A program made the position numbers and the translations under genes. From CAYHGX01 sp964356355 (lineage in GTDB: Bacteria; Patescibacteriota; Gracilibacteria; UBA1369; LOWO2-01-FULL-3), in assembly GCA_964356355.1 (NCBI GenBank), contig CAYHGX010000018.1, positions 1 through 29,349 on the forward strand: 29,349 nucleotides of DNA, in the 5' to 3' direction. The notes under the pieces are model-generated. The model was given only the letters and a program-made list of their open reading frames with translations. It did no database searches and was not told the DNA's origin. This document shows positions 22,651 through 29,267 of this stretch, in pieces. The stretch's first letter is position 1; each line of letters opens with the position of its first letter.

Positions 22651-23445
22651 ATGAGTAATTATTTTCTACTTCAGCTTTTGGTTTCATTTTTGGTTGGAGG
22701 AGGGCTGATTGCTTTTTTGTCGCTTTTGGCTGAGAGATCTTCGGAAAGAGTAGCTGGAATGGTAATCTCTTTTCCGTCCACAATTGCTATTAGCTTTTTG
22801 TTTATCAGCTTTACCTCTTCGCCGCAGAAGGTAAGCGAGGCGGCCACCTTGGTGCCGGCGGCAATTGGCGTGATGATGATTTTTTGTAGTTGCTACCTCT
22901 ATCTTTCGCGGGTGCGGATGAGGAAAATTTATTCGATTTTATTTTGTGCAGGATTGAGTTTGTTGGCCTGGCTGGCCTTGTGCGTGCCGATGGCTGTGTG
23001 GAAATTTTCGAGCTTGCCGTGGTCGTTGGCGGCTTATTGTGGGCTTACATTGATTGGATACTACCTTATCACGGTGCGGCCTCACGCTCGGGAAGAGCAG
23101 GTTTTGGTGAAATACTCCTGGGCGCAAAAGGTGAAACGAGGAGCGTTTGGTGGCTTAATCATTGCCTCTTCGGTATTTGCGGCGAAGCTTTCAGGACCCT
23201 TCTGGGGAGGGGTGATGGCTGGATTCCCTGCCGTTTTCCTCTCTTCTCTAGTCACGATACACTACAACTACAACAGCGATTTTCTCTTCCGCGTCTGGCG
23301 CAACGCACCAAAAGGCACAATCACTTTGGTCACGTATACTGTAGCTGCCAAGTTTTTATTCCCAGTTTTGGGTGCTATCGGCGGTACGGTGAGCTCTTAT
23401 CTGATTGCGATGGGAGTTTTTGCGTTGATTCGCTTAAGAGCATAA
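22651..23445 (+). CDS. Polytopic membrane protein with apparent internal duplication
   Basis: A 264-aa integral membrane protein with about eight helices, starting MSNYFLLQLLVSFLVGGG. The halves resemble each other: AGMVISFPSTIAISFLFI (about 35-53) in the first and GGVMAGFPAVFLSSLVTI in the second, each a Gly...Phe-Pro-containing helix start, followed by a similar polar segment. This recalls the DUF3147-like group, but I do not assign it firmly. No catalytic residues are obvious; a transporter or channel role is possible. The open frame extends to 22630, but that ATG lies in the terminator, so 22651 is the start. It converges tightly on the PBP4 gene (3-nt gap). Confidence 0.7.
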   Translation: MSNYFLLQLLVSFLVGGGLIAFLSLLAERSSERVAGMVISFPSTIAISFLFISFTSSPQKVSEAATLVPAAIGVMMIFCSCYLYLSRVRMRKIYSILFCAGLSLLAWLALCVPMAVWKFSSLPWSLAAYCGLTLIGYYLITVRPHAREEQVLVKYSWAQKVKRGAFGGLIIASSVFAAKLSGPFWGGVMAGFPAVFLSSLVTIHYNYNSDFLFRVWRNAPKGTITLVTYTVAAKFLFPVLGAIGGTVSSYLIAMGVFALIRLRA

Positions 23446-23448
23446 TCC

Positions 23449-24879
23449 TCAAAATTGTTGTTCAAGTAGAACCACAACTTTATCAATTAAAGGCACTATG
23501 TTAGCACTGGCTTCTTGAGTAGTGAATTTGTGCCCATAAATGTGGATTGAAAACAGAATGTTTTTTCCATTTTCTCGAACTATTTTTCCAGATAAACTCG
23601 TTGCCCCCACGTGAGTCCCAGTTTTACCTAATAAGATTGTGTCTTCGTCTAAATCCTTGAATCTGGATTTAAGAGTGCCATTATTGCCGGCATCAGAAAG
23701 AGAATTCCAGAAAACGTTTTTCCACGTTTGTTTATTGGTGTACTCGAAAAGGGTGATGATTGCATCGGCGCTGACCCGTGTATCATAAGACAATCCTGAC
23801 CCATCAAAAGCCAGAAATTGGCCTGAAGAAATGCCTAGTGATTTCGCAAATTCAGTTAAAATTAAAACGCCTTTTTTTTGGCTACCTTCAGTCCCCTCCA
23901 TACTTTTAGTTTCTCCTAGAGTGCGGATTAAAGTTTCGGCATAATTATTCATACTAAATTTCAACATACGAGCAATAATTTCCTCCAAAGGAGAAGAAGA
24001 GTGCTCAAAAATCAATTTCCCATCATCATTTTCACCAGAAAATTTTTCAATCGCAGTCACTTGAATACCATTTTTCCTTAATTCCTGAGCAAAGATTTTC
24101 GCTGTATACAAACTCGGATCGCTGACTGTTGCGGAGATAGCAAAAGGTAAATCTGCAGTAGTTTCTCCATTTAGGGTAATTACTTCCTTTGCATTATCCC
24201 AAATGGCTGAAGTGGAATTTTTTACATCTTGAACCTTAGCCACGACCTTCCTTTGATCTATAACCTTGAAGTAATTTTCTAAAGGCAAAGTAGTGATTTC
24301 AAATTTTTCACTCTGTTGATCAATAACACCAAACACATTAATTATATTATTGTGTATTTGCAGGGCAGATATTGGGACAGCAAAAGATTTATCCAACCAG
24401 GCAGAATTCCAATTGGGGCCGTATTTTTCACCAGAGAAAAATTGGTCGTTGTAAAAAAGTTTTCCACCTTTCCAATTGAGCTCTTTGAGTGCGTCTGAAA
24501 AGTCATTAAAATCCTGAACTTCAAGTGTGGGATCCCCTCCTCCAACCAATATGAGGTCGCCATGGTCTGTTAGCCGCAGATCGGTTTTAAACGTAAAGTT
24601 GGGACCAAGAAGCTCCAAGGCAGCAGCGGCAGTGAAGAGTTTGAAGTTGGAACCGAGATTAATCGGTGTCAGGGAATTATATTGGACTAGATAGTCGTCT
24701 TCATTCTCATATTTAGCCTCAACACTCAATATTGCCTTATTTAGGACTTCGCTTTCCGAGATACGTGAAAGTAAATTCTGAAAATTGCGTTCTTTAATAA
24801 TGGGCATAAAAAACAGCCAAGCAGCCAGGGGAAGAGCTCCAAACAGTAAGATTAAAAGTGTTGTACGCTTTATTGACAT
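23449..24879 (-). CDS. dacB: D-alanyl-D-alanine carboxypeptidase/endopeptidase, PBP4 (DacB) family
   Basis: A 476-aa penicillin-binding protein of peptidase family S13, acting outside the membrane on peptidoglycan cross-links. An N-terminal membrane segment (about 7-27) anchors or exports it. The catalytic motifs are complete: SxxK as S77-N-F-K80, SxN as S309-M-N311 in KFSMNNYAETL, and KTG as K419-T-G421 in LLGKTGTHVGA. The family segments LVGGGDPTL (111-119) and DGSGLS (359-364) are also present. The presence of the enzyme shows that this organism has a peptidoglycan wall. Its promoter (extended -10 TGGTATAAT, 24932-24924 on this strand) overlaps the start codon of the divergent gene. Confidence 0.93.
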   Translation of the reverse strand: MSIKRTTLLILLFGALPLAAWLFFMPIIKERNFQNLLSRISESEVLNKAILSVEAKYENEDDYLVQYNSLTPINLGSNFKLFTAAAALELLGPNFTFKTDLRLTDHGDLILVGGGDPTLEVQDFNDFSDALKELNWKGGKLFYNDQFFSGEKYGPNWNSAWLDKSFAVPISALQIHNNIINVFGVIDQQSEKFEITTLPLENYFKVIDQRKVVAKVQDVKNSTSAIWDNAKEVITLNGETTADLPFAISATVSDPSLYTAKIFAQELRKNGIQVTAIEKFSGENDDGKLIFEHSSSPLEEIIARMLKFSMNNYAETLIRTLGETKSMEGTEGSQKKGVLILTEFAKSLGISSGQFLAFDGSGLSYDTRVSADAIITLFEYTNKQTWKNVFWNSLSDAGNNGTLKSRFKDLDEDTILLGKTGTHVGATSLSGKIVRENGKNILFSIHIYGHKFTTQEASANIVPLIDKVVVLLEQQF

Positions 24880-24923
24880 ATTCGAATAGAAGAGGTATTA
24901 TTTATTTCCGATAGCTTAACTAA

Positions 24924-24932
24924 ATTATACCA
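24924..24932 (-). promoter_or_regulatory. Extended -10 of dacB, overlapping the divergent start codon
   Basis: On the minus strand TGG plus TATAAT (24932-24924). The same bases hold the ATG of the rightward small secreted protein gene at 24932, so the two genes share a very short control region of 52 nt. Confidence 0.45.
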
Positions 24933-25252
24933 TGTCTAAAAAACTAATATCATTCTTGATTGGGCTGGGTGTTATGGCCATGAGTGTGTTTTCTGTTACC
25001 AATGCCTTGGCATTGACGGTGGATAATGAAATGCTGAAACCAGTTAAAGGAATCCCCTTAACCTCAGCTTTGAAGCTTTGTAAGGAATCAACAGCAAACC
25101 TACTTACAAGGATTGAGAATGAGCATGCAACTGCGCTTAGTTTGCACTTGAGTAATGAGGAGATGCAGCGAAGAATCTACGTTATAAAGGAATACTGGAG
25201 ACAAGTTTGTACTGAAGCGGGAGTCAACTACGCCAAATTACGCTTAAGATAA
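24932..25252 (+). CDS. Small secreted protein, unknown function
   Basis: A 106-aa protein with a classical signal peptide: basic MSKK, a hydrophobic core (LISFLIGLGVMAMSVFSV) and a likely cut after NALA (about residue 27). The mature part of about 80 residues is helical and contains the pair Cys50 and the later VCTEAG Cys, which could form a disulphide outside the cell. A helix with NEEMQRRIYVIKEYWRQV follows. No family is recognised. It lies between the PBP4 and O-antigen-ligase-like genes, so an envelope role is possible. A -10-like TAAATT lies 5 nt before the ATG. Confidence 0.65.
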   Translation: MSKKLISFLIGLGVMAMSVFSVTNALALTVDNEMLKPVKGIPLTSALKLCKESTANLLTRIENEHATALSLHLSNEEMQRRIYVIKEYWRQVCTEAGVNYAKLRLR

Positions 25253-25254
25253 AT

Positions 25255-25272
25255 TTAGGCAAATATGCCTAA
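25255..25272 (+). promoter_or_regulatory. Perfect 7-bp hairpin before the ligase-like gene
   Basis: TTAGGCA-AATA-TGCCTAA is a perfect 7-4-7 inverted repeat, three nt after the secreted protein's stop and 20 nt before the next ATG. Without a T-run it is more likely an operator, overlapping the weak -35 region of the gene at 25292, than a terminator. Confidence 0.4.
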
Positions 25273-25278
25273 CTGTAC

Positions 25279-25284
25279 TAGAAT
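25279..25284 (+). promoter_or_regulatory. -10 element of the ligase-like gene
   Basis: TAGAAT lies 7 nt before the ATG at 25292, placing the start of transcription at or next to the start codon. A weak TTAGGC (25255-25260) stands 18 nt upstream. Confidence 0.35.
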
Positions 25285-25291
25285 AATCAGC

Positions 25292-26551
25292 ATGTATACC
25301 TTAGAAAAGTATCTGCTGATTATTTTATTTTTGGGTACTGCATTAGCGGTAAATCCTTTCTTTAATACTGACGTTTTTGAGTTTCCTAAATTGGCAGTGT
25401 TGCTTTGCGTTGTGGGGATTTTGACCGTAGTTAATCTGTCTGACTTAGAGAGATGGAAGAAGCTAAAGGACGCGCCCAAGGAATTTTTGTTTTTGGGAGG
25501 ATTCTTGATCGCCAACGTCATTTCTTTTATTTTATCTGAAGATAAGGCCGCTTCGTTGATTGGCAGAGACATGAGGTTCCAAGGTTTTTTGACCCAGGTT
25601 CATTACGTACTTTTAGCTCTTAATGTCTTCCTGTTTTTTACTAAATATCCTAGGGGGCAAACTAAAAGCTTATTTAGGTGGCTGATGGTAGGATTATTGA
25701 TCGCGTGTCTATTGGCTGTTTCACCGTACTTTTTTGAAGTTTATTTGTTTCACCCTCTTCTATTTTATGGAAGGGTTTTTGGACCACTGGGGAATCCTAA
25801 TTATTTAGCCGCATTTATTATCGCAATTTTACCGTTCTATATCTTAGCTTTTAGGCCTAAGGTTAAATGGAAATTGATGTTATTTGTGACCGGGCTAATT
25901 TTAATTTTAGCAACTTTATTTTTAACCGGTACCAGAAGCGCATGGATGTCTGCTATTGCCGGTTTTTTGCTGATTGGAATTTTGAGGGTGATTAAATTCA
26001 AACAATGGAAGACATTGATGATTACCTGCAGCATTATACTTGTAATGGTGGGTGGAGCCGTATTCCAAACAAAATTCGCGGATAAAGATGGCCCACTTCA
26101 AAGGTTTTCAATAGAGACAGAAAATCTCACCTCTTTAAAAACCAGAATACATTTATGGCAAGCTGGGCTGAAATTGTCTTTAGAAAGGCCTTTATTTGGC
26201 TTTGGGCAAGATTCAATCCAGGAAAATATTGATCCTTATTTGCCTAAATACTTAAAGGGTAACGATGTATTTTTTGTTGATCGCACGCATAGTGAATTGA
26301 TAGATATAGCTGTGATGCTGGGACTATTTGGAGTGATTATGTATGTGGGATTTTTCTTAATGATTTTCATAAAAAGTGTTCGCCATTATGGAGATGCACA
26401 TTTCGAAGCCGCGCTTGCTGCTTTTTTCAGCTTACAGTTATTTCACGGAGTCAACTTTTCTATAGTTACTACCAGTGTCCTGATTTACTTTTTGGCCGTT
26501 TATTTGTCTTATGAATGTAAAACAGGTAGAGGGCGGAGCTTTAGCTGCTAG
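25292..26551 (+). CDS. O-antigen ligase / polymerase-like membrane protein (Wzy_C family)
   Basis: A 419-aa polytopic membrane protein with about eleven helices. Family motifs seen are FGPLGNPNYLAAF, LTGTRSAWMSAIAG (the conserved Arg of the TRSAW segment), TRIHLWQAGLKLSLERPLF followed by GFGQD, and the large periplasmic loop ending VDRTHSELIDIAVMLGLFG with the catalytic-region His (THSE). Enzymes of this family ligate or polymerise polysaccharides on the outer side of the membrane; here O-antigen itself need not exist, so a cell-surface glycan or protein O-glycosylation is more general. The upstream ATG at 25265 lies in the hairpin region, so 25292 is the chosen start. The C terminus is followed by a short intergenic region. 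Confidence 0.82.
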   Translation: MYTLEKYLLIILFLGTALAVNPFFNTDVFEFPKLAVLLCVVGILTVVNLSDLERWKKLKDAPKEFLFLGGFLIANVISFILSEDKAASLIGRDMRFQGFLTQVHYVLLALNVFLFFTKYPRGQTKSLFRWLMVGLLIACLLAVSPYFFEVYLFHPLLFYGRVFGPLGNPNYLAAFIIAILPFYILAFRPKVKWKLMLFVTGLILILATLFLTGTRSAWMSAIAGFLLIGILRVIKFKQWKTLMITCSIILVMVGGAVFQTKFADKDGPLQRFSIETENLTSLKTRIHLWQAGLKLSLERPLFGFGQDSIQENIDPYLPKYLKGNDVFFVDRTHSELIDIAVMLGLFGVIMYVGFFLMIFIKSVRHYGDAHFEAALAAFFSLQLFHGVNFSIVTTSVLIYFLAVYLSYECKTGRGRSFSC

Positions 26552-26632
26552 TGGTTTAGCAACTTTTAATTCACCTTCTTGTTCCTCCAGTCTGCTCATT
26601 TTGACCTTTTTGTTATCCTATATGGTACCATA

Positions 26633-26675
26633 AAAAAGCCCTCTTTAAGTGGTTGCCGCCTATCGCGGACTTAAG
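26633..26675 (-). terminator. Terminator downstream of the first Fic gene
   Basis: On the minus strand the hairpin CTTAAGT...ACTTAAA (26675-26644), with an inner CCGC/GCGG pairing, follows directly after the Fic stop; AGAGGGC and a T6 run (26638-26633) come next. A perfect 12-nt palindrome TATGGTACCATA (26621-26632) adjoins it. The remaining 26552-26620 shows nothing recognisable. Confidence 0.55.
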
Positions 26676-27554
26676 CTAAGCATTTCTAGAAATCTTCCAC
26701 ACACCCTTTTCGCGGAAGGAGGGAAGGCTTTGGCGGCGAGCGGCGTTTAAAAGCGTGGAGAGCGATTTATCTGTGGATTTGGCGTACTCTGCGAGCTTAA
26801 TGATTTCGTCACCTTTGAGATAGGCGATGCGTTTGTGAAGTGACTCCATAAGCGCCAGAGAAACAATCCTTTCCATGATTTTGGCATCTTTCTTTTCGTC
26901 GTACACCCTGAAAGCTTGGTAGTATTCCTGTTTTTCTTTGTTGCGAATAATCACTGGTGGAAGCCCCAAAAGCTGGAGCTGACAGTTGATTAAAACGCGT
27001 CCAATTCTACCATTCCCATCTAAAAAGGGATGAGTATGCTCAAACTCCAGGTGAAACTTTGCAATTTTATCTGAGAAATAGGTATCCTGGTCTGATAGAT
27101 ACTGGAGAATATTGCTTTCGATCATACGCTCAACTAATTCTGGGGCAGGGGCAATGTAGGTGCCCACGCGAACATATTCTCCGGGTTGGCGAAAGCGACC
27201 GGCGATTGAGTCGTTGATGTTGGTGATGAGCATTTTGTGCAGCAGTAGAACTGTTTCCTGGTTTACTTCGAGCAACTTGCCTTTGGATTTTATGTATTCA
27301 ACTACACGCGCCAGATTCTTTGCTTCGAACACTTCTCTAAGAGAAACATTACGGGAAACTTCCATCTCCAAGAGAATTTTTTCTGTTTCCTTGAGGGTGA
27401 GGGTGGAATTTTCAATGGCGTTGGAGTTGTAGACATTTTCGGGGAGCTCGGCCTCGTCGATTAGCTGAAGCAGCGACTCCTTGCCTGGACGCAGAGTTTC
27501 GTAAGATGCCCTGAGCTCCTTGATGCGATTGCGAATTGTGAGAATGGTAGACAT
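26676..27554 (-). CDS. Fic-domain protein (class II), first copy
   Basis: A 292-aa Fic/DOC family protein, expected to transfer AMP or another nucleotide moiety to Ser/Thr/Tyr of target proteins. The catalytic motif is complete: HPFLDGNGRIGR (175-186), with the catalytic His175 and the anion hole. The N-terminal inhibitory helix has the class II signature (S/T)xxxE(G/N) as S44-N-A-I-E48-N49, so the enzyme is probably self-inhibited. A flap-like segment GRFRQPGEYVRVGTYIAP precedes. The C-terminal 50 residues look like a winged-helix domain (ALMESLHKRIAYLKGDEI, STLLNAARRQ). The promoter TTGACA-17-TAGTAT (27589-27561 on this strand) puts the transcript start at the ATG. No antitoxin gene is adjacent. 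Confidence 0.9.
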   Translation of the reverse strand: MSTILTIRNRIKELRASYETLRPGKESLLQLIDEAELPENVYNSNAIENSTLTLKETEKILLEMEVSRNVSLREVFEAKNLARVVEYIKSKGKLLEVNQETVLLLHKMLITNINDSIAGRFRQPGEYVRVGTYIAPAPELVERMIESNILQYLSDQDTYFSDKIAKFHLEFEHTHPFLDGNGRIGRVLINCQLQLLGLPPVIIRNKEKQEYYQAFRVYDEKKDAKIMERIVSLALMESLHKRIAYLKGDEIIKLAEYAKSTDKSLSTLLNAARRQSLPSFREKGVWKISRNA

Positions 27555-27560
27555 GGCTAC

Positions 27561-27589
27561 ATACTATAGGATTCACGGCTTTTTGTCAA
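27561..27589 (-). promoter_or_regulatory. Promoter of the first Fic gene, likely leaderless
   Basis: On the minus strand a perfect TTGACA (27589-27584), 17 nt, TAGTAT (27566-27561), then 6 nt to the ATG at 27554. The alternative -10 TATAGT (27568-27563) would give a spacing of 15. Confidence 0.6.
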
Positions 27590-27723
27590 TAGGCAGTGAG
27601 TTACTGCCAAAAGCAGCTTTTATTCACTACTTTTCAGCATACGAAGCGCGAGCAAAGGGACACTCTTGGGTAATTAAATATGACCTTCGCATGAGGCTCT
27701 TAGTATTCGGCTTGTGGACCGGG

Positions 27724-27752
27724 TTGATTTCAATATTTTATTAGTGTATATG
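27724..27752 (+). promoter_or_regulatory. Candidate promoter of the duplicated small protein
   Basis: TTGATT (27724-27729), 17 nt, TATATG (27747-27752), about 31 nt before the ATG at 27784. Both boxes are imperfect. The 229-nt gap between the Fic start and this gene otherwise holds only the Fic promoter and one dubious 74-codon frame. Confidence 0.3.
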
Positions 27753-27783
27753 TAATTTCCTAAATTTACTTTGACCTTAAAAT

Positions 27784-28245
27784 ATGAAGTCACCTTTGGC
27801 CAAGAGAGTAAGCACCCCAGACACACTAGATCCAAACGAAAGTGGAATGGATATGTTTCGACGCTACCTTGCTGGTGATCCAGACCCAAAGTTAGAGAGC
27901 TTTATGAAGACCTATTATCCTGATCTCAGTACACGTGATATTTTACAAATTGTAACAAGGCCAATGACACGGCAAGATGTACCCGTTAAGCCCCCATCCC
28001 CTTCACCTGAGAATAGTGACTTAAGGCGTTATGTTGATGGTGACACAAGCCCCTACGTACAAGAGGCTGTAGCTAAATTGTATCCTGGTCTGAGCTTTAT
28101 GGAGCTATTAGCATTGAGGCATGATTCAAGAGCAAAACTTAAAGGTGCACTTGCTGGCCCTAAAATTTCAGAAAATACAATCCCTCCCACCTCGACCCAT
28201 CCCCCAAAAAGTAATCGCCAATTACGGGGTGAAGCTAAAGAATAG
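27784..28245 (+). CDS. Small hypothetical protein with an internal repeat, between two Fic genes
   Basis: A 153-aa, soluble, Pro-rich protein. Two copies of a motif of about 35 residues are visible: MDMFRRYLAGDPDPKLESFM followed by YYPDLSTRDIL (about 22-54), and SDLRRYVDGDTSPYVQEAVAK followed by LYPGLSFMELL (in part; about 77-111). The shared pattern is D.(F)RRY..GD..P....... ..YP.LS...(I/L)L. A Pro-rich linker joins them, and a Pro/Ser/Thr-rich, basic tail ends the protein. No family is recognised. The gene is transcribed opposite to both Fic genes and converges on the second (23-nt gap). A functional link with the Fic proteins, for example as target or partner, is conjecture from position only. 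Confidence 0.65.
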   Translation: MKSPLAKRVSTPDTLDPNESGMDMFRRYLAGDPDPKLESFMKTYYPDLSTRDILQIVTRPMTRQDVPVKPPSPSPENSDLRRYVDGDTSPYVQEAVAKLYPGLSFMELLALRHDSRAKLKGALAGPKISENTIPPTSTHPPKSNRQLRGEAKE

Positions 28246-28268
28246 ATCAAGTTTGTGGAGCTCCGCAG

Positions 28269-29213
28269 TCAGCGAAGTGTGGACTGGGCTTTTGATTGCT
28301 TAACGTACTTTTGTATAGCTTCCTTTGTGGTCATCCAATTTCTTTTTATCTTGATGGCTTCCAACTTCCCTTCTTTAGCAAGCTTTCCAAGATAGGCTTG
28401 TGAGTAGGTACAGTACTTTGTGGCCTCAGCCAATGAAATGAGATTTTCTTTTTCTTTGGAGGGCGTAAGCACATCCAGATAGATTTTTAGTGAGCGCAAA
28501 ACCGCCTGTGCGACAAAGAGCACTAATGGCTTATAGTTGCCGCTATCAGCAGCAGCAAGCACACGGTAATATTTTTGTCTGTCGTTTTTTTGAATAATAG
28601 TGAGGGGAAATCCATACTGCATCAAAAAAATATTCATTAGGAGTCTGCCAACCCTGCCATTACCATCTTGAAATGGATGAATATGAACGAATCTGTGATG
28701 AAAGATAGCTGCAAATTCAATAACATTGAGCTTTCGATGATTCTTTCTCGCCCACTGAATCAATTCCTCCATTTTATGTGGGACTTCAATTCCAGATGGA
28801 GGAGTGTGATCGGTGCCAGTTATAAAAACATCAACATTTCTATAGCGGCCGGCGATATTTTGATCAATATTCTGAAGAACCAAAGCATGTAGGCTTTTAA
28901 TCATATGCTCAGAAATGGTCTGAGAAGAGCCATGCTCAACCATCTCATAAAGATAGCTGAGGGCCTCATGGTGATTTTTGGCTTCAAGATGGTCTTTCAG
29001 TGACTTCCCTTTCACGGTTATCCCCTGCTGAATCACCCAATAGGTTTCCTTTAGGGTAAGAGTATTGCCCTCGATCGCATTAGAATTGTAGGTCATTTCA
29101 ACTTCAAACCGCTCCTTTAGTTTCAATAAAAGGGCGGAAGAAATTGGCCGTAGTTTATTGAGCTGTTTGAGCCTTTCTTCAAGGGTTTCTAGTTGTTTTT
29201 GTGGTAAAAGCAT
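28269..29213 (-). CDS. Fic-domain protein (class II) with C-terminal HTH, second copy
   Basis: A 314-aa Fic protein. The catalytic motif is complete: HPFQDGNGRVGR (179-190). The class II inhibitory motif is S44-N-A-I-E48-G49, at the same position as in the first Fic protein. A GRYRNVDVFITGTDHTPP flap segment precedes the catalytic helix. The C-terminal 50 residues (about 258-304) form a winged helix-turn-helix: LAEATKYCTYSQAYLGKLAK, then EGKLEAIKIKRNWMTT, an excisionase-like design that suggests DNA binding. The open frame reaches 29267, but the ATG at 29213 agrees with family length and lies 25 nt after the -10 TATACT. A 10-bp inverted repeat spanning the -10 and leader could be this protein's own operator. 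Confidence 0.9.
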   Translation of the reverse strand: MLLPQKQLETLEERLKQLNKLRPISSALLLKLKERFEVEMTYNSNAIEGNTLTLKETYWVIQQGITVKGKSLKDHLEAKNHHEALSYLYEMVEHGSSQTISEHMIKSLHALVLQNIDQNIAGRYRNVDVFITGTDHTPPSGIEVPHKMEELIQWARKNHRKLNVIEFAAIFHHRFVHIHPFQDGNGRVGRLLMNIFLMQYGFPLTIIQKNDRQKYYRVLAAADSGNYKPLVLFVAQAVLRSLKIYLDVLTPSKEKENLISLAEATKYCTYSQAYLGKLAKEGKLEAIKIKRNWMTTKEAIQKYVKQSKAQSTLR

Positions 29214-29216
29214 CGT

Positions 29217-29252
29217 GGGTTGGATAGGTGCATTTATCAGTATATCCAACCC
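29217..29252. promoter_or_regulatory. Candidate operator at the second Fic promoter
   Basis: GGGTTGGATA (29217-29226) and TATCCAACCC (29243-29252) are a perfect 10-bp inverted repeat with a 16-nt spacer. One arm overlaps the -10 box and the other lies in the leader just before the ATG, which is how an autorepressor site would be placed. Confidence 0.55.
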
Positions 29253-29267
29253 TAGTCGGCATTGCAA
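29239..29267 (-). promoter_or_regulatory. Promoter of the second Fic gene
   Basis: On the minus strand TTGCAA (29267-29262), exactly 17 nt, TATACT (29244-29239). The 82 nt beyond it to the window end show no gene. Confidence 0.6.

Noticed and set aside
26676..27554. Fic-antitoxin (FicT/FicA) pair
   Set aside because: The inhibitory motif is inside the Fic protein itself (class II), and no small class I antitoxin gene lies next to it.
27520..27744. 74-codon open frame on the + strand
   Set aside because: It overlaps the Fic start and promoter, has no ribosome site or recognisable domain, and its composition is not distinctive.
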